From the NCBI RefSeq assembly GCF_000090795.2, contig NW_003546581.1, positions 48,229-68,909 on the forward strand: a DNA stretch of 20,681 bases, written 5' to 3'. The notes below the pieces were generated by a model. That model did not search any database. It was not told where the DNA came from and was given only the letters and a program-made list of their open reading frames with translations. Origin of the DNA: Amphimedon queenslandica (lineage: Eukaryota; Porifera; Demospongiae; Haplosclerida; Niphatidae). The translations under genes and the position numbers were made by a program. Shown piece after piece: positions 8,493-17,730 of this stretch (position 1 is its first letter; each line of letters begins with the position of its first letter).

Positions 8493-8764
8493 AACTTTAA
8501 ACTTTATGCTACTGCTTTACTATTTACTTGTTACTTTGCTGCTTATTTTTCTGATTTATGCTGCTTATTATAACTAAAGATCCCCATTTTTATTCATTAA
8601 CGCTGATCTTTTTTTATAGATCTACTATTATAAGTAAGCACTGCTGTTATCACCTTTTTATATTAAAAATTAAAATTCTTTCTTAAATTTAGAAAACAGC
8701 GATTATCTTGTGCACACACACACAGCAGAAAACGTATCATACAAAAAGTAATCCAATTCTTGCA
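8493..8764. other. Convergent 3' region of copy 4 and SPG11
   Basis: The two stop codons are 272 bp apart on opposite strands. ATTAAA at 8662-8667 could serve the plus-strand gene, and an AATATAAA-type signal on the minus strand lies in the same AT-rich patch. The segment 8683-8764 (aaatttagaaaacagcgatt, then tgtgcacacacacac) is the original of the block found behind copies 1 and 2. Confidence 0.5.
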
Positions 8765-11700
8765 TTAAAGTTTAGCCACATCTTTTAGAAAATCCTCATC
8801 AAACTGAGTCCCCTCTAGGACCAAATTCAACTGCTTTGACAACTTATATCTAAGAGCAAGACTTGGACAGTACGAGAGGATTTTAGCCATGTTCTGAGAT
8901 GAATCATGAGGTCTGTTCCTGTCCAGCAAATACCTGCAATTGATTGATGATTATATTAAATTGCTTGCATTACTTTAGTAATTATTACTGTGAAGAAAAT
9001 TGAAGCTATAATTTCTAATGCCAGTTACATGTACATGTACTTGACAAACTACCAATAGTATTTAACTATCAATGAACCATCAATATCATAATAGTACCTG
9101 CTAGCTAGCTCTTGAACAACAGAAGGAGTTAGTGTATATACAGATCTGTACTCATTAAGATATCTCATGTTACCTCTCAGGACTACTTTCTGATACAAAG
9201 GATTGACCCAGTCAGCTAGTATAGTGTGTTTGTAAGCTTCTGCAACAATCAGAGACTATTGGAAGACAAGTAATGAAAAGAAGATATAATTATATGCTTA
9301 GAAAATGTAGTGTACTTAAGGAGTACTATAAAAATCTAAAGTACTCTATTTTTTTGTTACCTCGCTAAACGGTTGATCCTCCATAAACTTCCTAACCTCT
9401 TTGGCATCCATGTTTATTATCACTTTGCCAGACTGGAGGAGAGAGAGTTGGAGTGCTACTAGTCTGGCCTGCGATATACAGAACTCTGCACTAGTCAAGC
9501 AATCATTCTGAGAGAGGAAGAGAATTGAAAAAATTAACCAGTATCATTATTATTGAGTTATTGTAGCTAGCTAACTTGTGCATATATTTTAGAGGCATCA
9601 TTAAGATCAGAGTACATTCTCTTTAAAGTTGAAACACTCTCTGGGCCTAAAAAATAAAAATAAATAATTAAAGTTATACATGCATGCATCTGTGGCCTTC
9701 AAAAGCATGTACAAGCTCTTCCTTTTACCAAATGATCTGTGTTTCAACTTCTTCATGTCTTTCAATGCTTGATCCTCCTTTGCTTTTGCCAATTCACGGT
9801 ACATCCCAAACTTAAGCGCAACCATCTGCATCTTCTCATGATCATTCTTACAGTTTTTACGAAGATAATCCATCAAAGCAACTCGCAATTGCTCAACCTA
9901 AGAAGGCGGTTATACTTAAAATTTGATTTCTAATTGTTTCAGTTACTTTTTCCACTCCGTGATGTACTAGTGACTCAAATTGATCACATTCAAGGAGCAG
10001 CTGTATAATGTAAGTCATTTCACGAAACCGCCCGACACCAGTCAGCACACGAACCTATAAACAAACAAACAAATAAGTAAACAAGCAAACAAGTAAATAA
10101 ATAAATAAATGAATACCATTAATTTGTAGTGTTTTCCTTGATATAATTTAGCCGTAATGTCGCGGCTAACTTTCAACACTTCAGCTATACCATCAACAGA
10201 ACAACCAAGAGTGAAGCAGTCATGAGATCTTATTAATAACTCAACCTGCATTGAGAGAGCTATAGGGAGAGAAACACAATATGGAACCATTATTACTAGT
10301 AGGTAATTTTGAAAGGAGCTAAAAATTTAGTGAATTTGCTGATTTAATATAGCCATTTGTCAAAATTTAAACCAGCAATTTTAAATGTTATGCAAAACTT
10401 CAATGACACATGGAAAAATTTTTTTGAATAACATTTCTAAAATTTTGAGAAAACTTAGCTCCTTCAATAATATCAATATTATATCCACTACACAGTAAAA
10501 GGAAAGGCAAAGCAAGAATAGACATAACAAAATTATATTCACAGGATTCTGAAGGTTGGTCTTCCCCAGAGAGTGATTTGGTGAGTGAGAGGAGGTTCCT
10601 TCCCATTAGGGCGTGGTCACTGCACAATTGAGCCAACGACATGAAACTACTGGTAGTCATGTGGGGTTCGTAGACTTTGACTCTTGAATAATCGTGTTCC
10701 TGACCTAAAATAATAATAATAATAAAATTAATTAATTTTAATTAGCAACTGCTGACTTACCGCCAATATATGACTGAAGAGACGCCGCAATACAATTACT
10801 CAAAAAACCAGCAATCTGTGTAAACATTATTTTTAAAATTAAATCAATTTTTTCTCTCTCAATTTCTTGCCCCTCCCCCCTTACAAGCTCCTCCCCTTAT
10901 GTGCCCCTCCCCCTTACATCTCGTCCTTGCATATTAGATGAGGTGACTAGACTCTTAGCCAGTGAATATTTCTCAGGATTAGTACTTGAGAGAAGATCAG
11001 CCAAAGTATCATAAACATCAGATAATACTAGAGATGAATAGGTCTTTCGTAGCGCCTATCAATAAATATAATAATAATAATAATAATAATAATGATAATA
11101 ATAGTCTATTTTACCACTGCTATTTTAAATATGCTAATTATACACAGGCAGCATTTGTGGGCGTGGTTAGCTCGATCGGACAGCTGCTGCAACATTTTAA
11201 TGATCTCGTTAGAAACTTTATTCTTAGGATTAGTGGACTCGTCTGCTCCAGGGGGCGGGGTCAGGGAGGGGACAGAGAATCGACGAAGAGGTCGATTAGC
11301 AAGTAACTCGAGAATTTCAGGAGTCAAATGATCCGGAGTTAGTTTACCCTGAGACAACTTGATGCAACACTATAGGGGGAGAGAGTGATGAATTATAAAT
11401 ATAATGAGAATTAGATCTTTAGCATTCTTACCAGTACTATGGTAAGATCAGGAGAGTCGTACTGAAATAAATCGGCTAATTCTCGTGCTTCCTTTATCAG
11501 GCAGACATTGAGCAAACGACCAATCACTACATCAAGAACATGTTGCTCCTAAAAATAATAATAATAATATACACAACATAAGAACAGGTATAGGTATCAA
11601 AAAAATTATAAAAACAGAGAATTCACTACTTTTCATTTTTGGCAAAATTTGGCCAAAGTCACTGTACTATAATACAGGGACTTTTGCCCGATTTCAGAAC

Positions 11701-14325
11701 AACTTTAAAAATTCATAAAAAATCTAATTTTGATCTGAATCAGCTCAAACTCTCTGCACAACATAAGTACATGTATATGCATCAGGAAATGTAATAAAAA
11801 TGGAGAATTCTCTACTTTTTATTTTTGGCGAAATTTGGCTCATGACCCTGTACTATAGTACAGGGACTTTTGCCCGATTTTGGAGCAACTTTAAAAATCC
11901 ATAAAAAATCCAATTTTGATCGGAATTAGCTCAAACTTTCTACGCAACATAAGAACATGTATATGTATCAGGAGAATAACTACTTTCATCAAAAATGAAT
12001 AAAAAGGTTGCAGACACGCTAGGACTAAACTCACCTCCACAGTGAGAGCATATTCCTTATTTTTCTCCATCACAGTGGGGACTACAGTCTCTGGTAATAT
12101 CAACTGGTTGATTTGCGCTATCTTATCCCACTGAGAAGTGGCTACTACAGACAGTGTTGAGAGGATTGGCAATAGTGTGGGGGATATCTGCCGTGAGTGT
12201 AGGGTAGGACTTAGCATTGGGTCTGTTATCAGCTCAGGCAATGATGGCTGCTGTCCCTGTAAAGAACAATGATTTATATTTTAATTATCAACCAGTAATA
12301 AATTTATATATTTATTATTATTATTATTATTATTATCTCCATACGTTAGATTGTAAGTGACTCATAACAGCTCTTATGTGCGAGGTCCATATGTCTCTCT
12401 CAGTCTCTTGTATGGAGAATGGCTGTCCTGACTCTCTCTTCCAGTGGTAAGCTAACACCAGTAACAATGTCCTCTCGTTATGACTAATGGTGTCTGGTGA
12501 GGTTGACTGCTTTACTATTGACTGGAGGGAGAGAGAGAAAGGAAGAGAAAAGGATAGAGCAGAAATGAAGGAAGAAGATTACTTGTAATACATTTACTGG
12601 AAAACGTTCAAAACAAGCATAAATTACATATACACATGTATTTGGAGCATCCTTCAAATTATAAGCTCTTACATGTACATGTACATAGACAACATGTTCA
12701 TTGTATATTTTATATCTTTTCTTACTTCGAAAAACTCCACAGCTGCTTCAGGTCTGACCCCGTCAGTAATGAAAGAGCGGTGACACTTCTCCCAGAAACT
12801 GATCCTCGCTGGTTGGTACTGCCAGTAACTGGTACCAACCAGTCTCTGGTACTTGGACTCAGCCTAAAGCATGACATTAAACCAAGAGAACCCCCTCATC
12901 ATGTACTCTTGATTAAATTAATAATATTTAATCTTAATCATACATGCATGTAGTCATTATAATAAAGTATCATTATTATTTCGAATATACTCAATAATCA
13001 TTCTACTTTCTTAATTCTATTCCTTTTCTCATATTGCTCTCATTCCTCTTTCTTCAGTTACTTCCACATTCCCCCTCTCTCCCTTTTCCCTTTTCCCTCT
13101 CTGACCTCTTTAAGAGTCACTTCAGCTGTTGGTATATCAGCCACATTAGCGTATTCCTTAGCAGCTGCAAACTGACCCTTAACGACCAGTTCATGGAGTG
13201 TGTTGAGTCCATCCACCCTCACTCGGACTATGTACATCTCAAGGAGGGAGAGGGAGGGAGAGGGGGAGAATTGAACTGTGAATTTAAACGCTGGTATGGA
13301 GGAGAGGCCTGCTTTGTCTAGTATGTGTGATATTTTGTATAATCTTGAGAAACCAAGACCTTAAAGTAAGAAGAGAGAGAGAGAGGAAAGGAAGAGGGAA
13401 ATAAAAGTAATAATAATGATGAGAGAAAAGGTCATAAAACATTAAAAATGATATATTGTCGCACTCAATTGTAATAACTAAAGGATAGGCATCCGATAGC
13501 GGCCGTTGGGATTTCCACGCCTAGTGAGGACAGCTGGTCTACCAAGAAGTCAACCCTTATCAAGAACTGGAGCCAAGAGGAGACCTCATAAGGTGCTGAC
13601 CATCCTCCTGGGCCAGTCCCATTCACTCAGAGCACTGCTGCGCTGCTTTAATGCAGCTGGACAGTCCCTTTGGTTTTAAAGGCACTAAAATGATATTTTT
13701 TAATAAATTATTATCAGTTATGATAACAATCATTGTTCCTAGGAACTGGAACACCTAACCAGTAAATACATTTACAATTACAAGTATATGAAATTGCAGT
13801 TGTACATAAAGTACAAATACATGCACTAAATACAAGTGTATTATAAACTCCCATTGTTTACAGGTGCATTGTGTATTTTGCTATGCTCCTCTAGCTAAAC
13901 AAGCATCTCCCAATGTAACATTTGAGACTTAAAGTATATATCAGGAGGTGCGCTAATTGGAGCTAGTATTATATGGTAATACCTTCATATCATTCATTAC
14001 CTTGACAAGAGAAATTTTGTCCAAAATCAATTTCGGCTAATAATTTGCATAATTGTATCCTTTCGAAAGGAGTCGGACATGTGACTATCATGTGATTAGC
14101 AAACGTCGTAGCTATCTCCTCGACCCACTGGACTCCGCCCACTTTAGCCGGATATCCTTGCACCTTACACTAATGGGAGTGGTCATAATAAGTCACACCT
14201 CCTTTAAATGGACGTACTTTATCCATCTGTAGGTTAAACTGGTTGAGATAGTCTTTACTTTCCTTTAGATCACATCTTGTGATGAATTCCTCGTGGAACT
14301 TCATAAATGAATGCAGTGGATTGAA
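8765..14325 (-). CDS. SPG11: Spatacsin, C-terminal 919 residues (18 exons)
   Basis: Minus-strand exons in reading order: 14325-14218, 14169-14001, 13359-13106, 12863-12726, 12521-12345, 12256-12035, 11548-11432, 11369-11115, 11055-10918, 10815-10761, 10704-10543, 10259-10117, 10054-9947, 9897-9729, 9646-9576, 9507-9361, 9255-9098, 8933-8765. Phases agree throughout (2760 nt with TAA). Spatacsin acts with spastizin and AP-5 in lysosome reformation. Diagnostic stretches against recalled vertebrate spatacsin are VELLIRSHDCFTLGC, VRVLTGVGRFREMTYII, LIVAEAYKHTILADWV, IGRLLNVCLIKEARELA and the alpha-solenoid end KILSYCPSLALRYKLSKQL. Most introns are 45-100 bp. Exon 13359-13106 may hide a 40-bp pyrimidine-rich intron near 13260; acceptor 14169 could be 14163. 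The first exon follows a good acceptor (gtttccacag), so upstream exons should exist, but the next gene begins at 14552 on the other strand. Confidence 0.85.
11065..11101. repeat. Microsatellite (TAA)n in an SPG11 intron
   Basis: An uninterrupted ATA/ATT trinucleotide run with one tga interruption lies just upstream, in minus-strand sense, of the acceptor of exon 11055-10918. Similar TAA runs occur near 10709-10723, 11551-11569 and 12309-12336 in other introns of the gene, where they form part of the polypyrimidine-like tract before acceptors. Confidence 0.7.
11573..11973. repeat. Tandem repeat, period about 185 bp, in an SPG11 intron
   Basis: Two full units and a partial third start at 11573, 11758 and 11944, each with (a/g)caacataag-acatgtatatg. 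Each full unit has a gagaattc...ctactttt...atttttggc-aaatttggc block, then a palindrome, then gggacttttgcccgattt and aactttaaaaat-cataaaaaat. In unit 2 the palindrome CCCTGTACTATAGTACAGGG (11846-11865) is perfect; in unit 1 it has decayed (cactgtactataatacaggg). The repeat almost fills the 486-bp intron between exons 12256-12035 and 11548-11432. Confidence 0.82.
13478..13690. repeat. GC-rich island in an SPG11 intron, candidate dispersed repeat
   Basis: About 210 bp of visibly higher GC than the AT-rich surroundings lies inside the longest intron of the gene (13360-14000, 641 bp). A plus-strand frame from cggccgttgggatttccacg stays open for about 59 codons up to tttggttttaa, and a minus-strand frame is open for a similar length. 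Neither is recognised. A SINE or a fragment of a retroelement would explain the composition and the swollen intron. No tRNA-type A/B boxes or terminal repeats were convincing. Confidence 0.35.
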
Positions 14326-14442
14326 CTGTGGAAACAAAAATAACAATAATAATAATTAATAATATTTAATATCACTATGAAATGTACATGTCACATTGAT
14401 ACACTAATAGATTTATTAATCTATATGAGTGGGCAGTGCAAT

Positions 14443-14551
14443 GTGCGTGCTTCAAGCTGATTGGACAATAAAAATGTGTGGGCGGCAGAGAATTTTTTGT
14501 ATAAAATGGTCTGCATAACACTGGAATAGATAAATTTGTCATAATAACACT
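14443..14551 (+). promoter_or_regulatory. Promoter of gene A
   Basis: A 25-26 bp block (14443-14467, gtgcgtgcttcaagctgatt then ggaca) contains an inverted CCAAT box (ATTGG) and recurs before gene A' with three mismatches at nearly the same distance from the ATG (85 against 89 bp). Gene A also has a GGGCGG box near 14480 and TATAAAA at 14500-14506. Confidence 0.5.
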
Positions 14552-16093
14552 ATGGCAGCTAGTCTACTAGCAGGAGATTTACAGGGAAATACACCAATCA
14601 AGGGAAAAAATATCCTGCAGACGGTACAGACGCCTTATACTCCACAGACGCCTTATACTCAAGAGATCAAGAAATCGATTCCATTGTTCCATGACCTAGA
14701 GGGCCTTGTATGTGGCAGTGATCCTAGAGATGTTGTCTTGTTTGGAACTCAGGCCAACTTTTCATTTAGCATAGCTCTAGCTAGCCTCCGTGCCAATGGA
14801 TCCCAGGGAATAACAGCAACCTGCTTTAAAGAAGATTTGACTCGTAAACCTACGAGGGGGGGTTATCACGCAACAACATTACCGGATTTTAACAAAAGTA
14901 AGAAAGAAAACTTAGATTGGTGCATTACTAATGGTAGTTACAGTAATGATGGCACCCTATGGGGTTTGAATTTGTCAAACGCAAAAAAATTGACAAATAT
15001 AAAAGCAGCTTTAGACGTCTCGGATTTCTCTCGTACTTGGCGAAATGATGTTCAAGCCCTACTACTAGAGATACCAGATGACCTCATGGTAGCTGGCAAA
15101 GTCGTATGGTTCCAATGCCCCTGGATACCACGAAGCGAGAAAAGATATAGCACATCTGGCCTGATTAAAGATTTCATGAAAGCAATGGAGAAAAGGCAAC
15201 AAGTTGGCGATTACTTGCTGATTGGAATTACTCAACATGACGATTACTTTCAAGAGTACAACCTGGAGGAAATGCAGTTAGAGCAAAAAATCTATGGATA
15301 CAGGTTTCAAGGTGCAGACACAGAGCTCATCAAAAAGATTCTTGGACGCGGCTACAAACATGAGGCATATGAGAAAGATATCCATGGTTATATATTCAAT
15401 GAGCATGAAACCTTAGTCTTCAAGAAAATGAGTAGCGAAGAAGACTTTGCTGACATGATGAGTAGTCTGGCTATTAATGATGATGATTCCCTGCTTACCC
15501 GAGTAACTACAAAAGAAGTAGTTGTCTTTAAAGAAGAGGATCGTTCCTTTACTGCAGCACTGGCTGAAATGCATGCCGAAAAATTGAACGCAATCAAGAC
15601 TGGTTATCTTTTTGAAAACCCCTCTGATAACCATTATATCTCAATGATTCTTCATCAGTGTATAATCAATGGAGAAAAAGCCCAGCTGCATCCAGCTGAA
15701 ATAGTTGAGAACATAGAAAGCCACTTGCAACTAGTTTATATTGGTAAAGTTGTCTGGTATCAGTTGCCTCCAAGCTGTGACGTCAAGGTGGAGCAAATCA
15801 AGAGCTTCATGAGCAACATTGGAAAGAAGCAAGTGACAGGTGACTACCTACTTATAGGGACAACAACCTCCAGTCAATTCACTGCCCTCAAGATTGGAGG
15901 AATGATTGGAGATGGTAATGAAGGTCATGCTTATAATGGCTATAAGTTCATTAGGATAGATGTTAAGCTCATTAATATGCTCACTGCTCGTGGTTACAAG
16001 CATGGATCTACTGATGCTAGAGTGTTAGTGTATGAGAAAGCAGGAAGAGGAGCTGAAAGGAAAGGCATGACACCAAAACCAAAAGCTAAATAA
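14552..16093 (+). CDS. Gene A: two-domain BMT5-like (DUF2431) Rossmann protein
   Basis: Intronless, 513 residues. The tail (1-45) contains a duplicated TPYTPQ motif made by an 18-bp tandem repeat (14626-14661). Domain 1 (about 60-292) follows the BMT5-like rRNA uridine methyltransferase pattern: first strand and glycine loop VVLFGTQANFSFSIALA (family GEGNFSF), ITATCF, FQCPW at 187-191 (family FNFPH), helix LIKDFMKAM, strand GDYLLIG, and the end motif GYKH...LVFKK. Domain 2 (about 320-497) repeats the same landmarks: VVVFKEEDRSFTAALAEM, VVWYQLPP, IKSFMSNI, GDYLLIG, GYKHGSTDARVLVYEK. Its glycine loop has become FKEED, so it probably does not bind SAM; domain 1 (GTQAN) is also degenerate. A methyltransferase-derived pseudoenzyme is inference, and the substrate is unknown. 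AATAAA overlaps the stop codon (16089-16094). Confidence 0.72.
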   Translation: MAASLLAGDLQGNTPIKGKNILQTVQTPYTPQTPYTQEIKKSIPLFHDLEGLVCGSDPRDVVLFGTQANFSFSIALASLRANGSQGITATCFKEDLTRKPTRGGYHATTLPDFNKSKKENLDWCITNGSYSNDGTLWGLNLSNAKKLTNIKAALDVSDFSRTWRNDVQALLLEIPDDLMVAGKVVWFQCPWIPRSEKRYSTSGLIKDFMKAMEKRQQVGDYLLIGITQHDDYFQEYNLEEMQLEQKIYGYRFQGADTELIKKILGRGYKHEAYEKDIHGYIFNEHETLVFKKMSSEEDFADMMSSLAINDDDSLLTRVTTKEVVVFKEEDRSFTAALAEMHAEKLNAIKTGYLFENPSDNHYISMILHQCIINGEKAQLHPAEIVENIESHLQLVYIGKVVWYQLPPSCDVKVEQIKSFMSNIGKKQVTGDYLLIGTTTSSQFTALKIGGMIGDGNEGHAYNGYKFIRIDVKLINMLTARGYKHGSTDARVLVYEKAGRGAERKGMTPKPKAK

Positions 16094-16240
16094 AACTTAC
16101 ATAGCTATAGTATGGCTATAAACAATAGAACGTTTCTAACTTTAAATAAGCATTAATTAAAAAGTAATTTAGTTCTTTGATTATTATGATAATTATTACT
16201 TTAATTTATAATTGTGCATCAGTCCAGTTATATTTTTCAT
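16094..16240 (+). other. AT-rich 3' flank of gene A
   Basis: No gene or clear signal is visible. The stretch consists of AT-rich runs such as taattaaaaagtaatttagt. Confidence 0.4.
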
Positions 16241-16386
16241 AAACTTGTGCATGATAGACAAGCAGAAATGTGCCCCTAAACACATGCTCTGTTTAAGTAC
16301 ATCACTACACCATGCCTACTTATAGGCTGACCACAACAGAGTATTGCCTTAGTAGCAAATTTCTGCTTGTCTGTCGTGCCAAGTTT
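16241..16386. mobile_element. Small inverted-repeat element (MITE-like or hairpin)
   Basis: Arms of about 32 bp face each other: aaacttgtgcatgatagaca followed by agcagaaatgtgc on the left, and gcaaatttctgcttgtctgt followed by cgtgccaagttt on the right. The reverse complement of the right arm differs by few substitutions and one base of length. The core is about 80 bp and noncoding. No target duplication was identified. It lies between gene A and gene B. Confidence 0.55.
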
Positions 16387-16511
16387 AATGAAAATACAGG
16401 AAAAGGAAATGAATCATTTAGTCATTCTAAACAAAGAGCATTATCATCATCAAAAAGACACAGTTTATAGTTTGTCCCCAGATTATTAGACATACAGTGG
16501 AACTAGTAATT

Positions 16512-17079
16512 ATGGCAGGAAGAAGAGGATTGATGTCTAACTTTGAAGTAGAACCACAACCAGTAGTATGTGGGCAATTGCAATACACCTACAATCAACC
16601 GCAATCTGGTTTGACCTCAGGTTTGACTGGCCTGCAAATTACACCTGTAAGACCTGTAAGACCTGTAAGACATGCTCAAATACCGTTTGACGAGATTGAT
16701 TTTCTATCCAGACTATTGACTGGTCCTCAGGCAAAAGAAATTGTCATCTATGGAGAAGGTAATCCTCTCTTTGACATAGCACTAGCTACAGCACGTAACA
16801 ACTCATGGGAAGGGATAAGCTATGGAGTCCGTCATGTTTTTAAATTTGAAGAGAAGAAGCTCCGATCAATTGAGCAATGTAGTCAAATGGGCCGACAACA
16901 GGGTCTGAGTGAACTTGAAATTATGAAAAAAATTCAGGATACACTCAAGACCCCAGCACCTCCTTCAATGGAAATTCATCAATAAACTCGTCTCCTATGG
17001 ATACAATAGCAATGGAATCATGAGTTTGTTTTCTCATCAAAATGGCGAACACCAGACATTCGTATTTAAAAAGAAGTAG
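16512..17079 (+). pseudogene. Gene B: one-domain BMT5-like protein, truncated by an internal loss
   Basis: The surviving frame (16512-16985, 157 residues from ATGGCAGG; an ATG at 16497 is also in frame) has a tail with three 9-bp repeats (acctgtaag, 16643-16669, giving PVRPVRPVR). The first half of the domain follows: EIDFLSRLLTGPQAKEIVIYGEGNPLFDIALAT and the conserved helix region NNSWEGISYGVRHVFKFEEKKL. It stops at PPSMEIHQ. Relative to B', 212 bp coding for GKVVWYQYP, GDYLLFG and what follows are missing between TCAATG (to 16970) and GAAATTC (16971). The rest of the domain continues out of frame to TAG at 17077-17079 (FINKLVSYGY...TFVFKKK) with no internal stop. It may still express a short protein. 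Confidence 0.7.
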
Positions 17080-17392
17080 CAGCCTAGGAACCTTAATTTA
17101 GACATTCATTCATTGTAACAATAAGTACATGTACATCTTATAGTTTTATTATTAACTGTGGCCATCACAGTAATTAAAGTAACATTTTGTAATTCTTATT
17201 ACTCTAATGGTTATCCATAATTATTAATTATCATTTATGTGGTCACGTTTATTTGGGTATACACCAATAGTTTCTGCTTTACTGAATGTACAATGTATAT
17301 GCATAATTTGAACTCTATTAACAAAAATACTACTACTAATAATTAATTACATGTACTACAACATAGTAATACTAATTTATTTATAAAAGATA
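17080..17392 (+). other. AT-rich spacer after gene B
   Basis: About 310 bp with no gene seen. It is AT-rich with tacatgtacat runs (near 17127 and 17349) and no recognisable regulatory site. Confidence 0.4.
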
Positions 17393-17599
17393 TACCATAT
17401 AGTGGGAAATTTTTGTGGCCCAAAATTTTCGTGGATTTCGTGTTTTTTTCTAAATTCACGAAAATAAAATCCGCGAAAATCAATTTAATATGGTTCAAGA
17501 TGGCCAAAAAGTAGAAAACCACGAAAATTAAAGCAACAAAATTGATTTTTAGACAGATCCGCAAAAATTTTGGGCCACAAAATTTCTCACTATATGGTA
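17393..17599. mobile_element. MITE with about 45-bp terminal inverted repeats
   Basis: The left end TACCATATAGTGGGAAATTT continues ttgtggcccaaaattttcg. The right end is its inverse, attttgggccacaaaatttc then tcactatatggta. TA flanks on the left side would fit a TA-inserting (Tc1/mariner-like) MITE. The interior contains shorter inverted motifs (cgtggatttcgtg / ccgcgaaaat). No coding capacity. It ends 17 bp before the conserved CCAAT block of gene A'. Confidence 0.75.
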
Positions 17600-17616
17600 G
17601 TCCAGAAAAGTGCCAT

Positions 17617-17730
17617 GTGCATGCTTTAATCTGATTGGACAAACTGAGTGGGATGGACTGGTAGTTTTAGTGCAGTCAGTGTGGTCAGACTTATCAATTG
17701 TTTACTTTTCAGAGATATTTTCCTAAGATC
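17617..17730 (+). promoter_or_regulatory. Promoter and leader of gene A'
   Basis: The block at 17617-17642 (gtgcatgctttaatctgatt then ggacaa) matches that of gene A in 23 of 26 positions and includes the inverted CCAAT box. No TATA box is evident, in contrast to gene A. A tttacttttcag/AGAT sequence ending at 17712 looks like a splice acceptor, so a 5' UTR intron is possible. Confidence 0.45.

Noticed and set aside
12636-12953. Plus-strand frames at 12636-12953 and 13034-13321
   Set aside because: They are shadows of minus-strand SPG11 exons 12863-12726 and 13359-13106 and of introns.
14041-14200. Possibility that 14001-14325 belongs to a separate small gene
   Set aside because: Splice phases join it cleanly to exon 13359-13106 and the protein remains spatacsin-like across the join.
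17343-17642. Minus-strand frame of 99 codons
   Set aside because: It covers the inverted-repeat MITE at 17393-17599; the frame is a by-product of the AT-rich arms.
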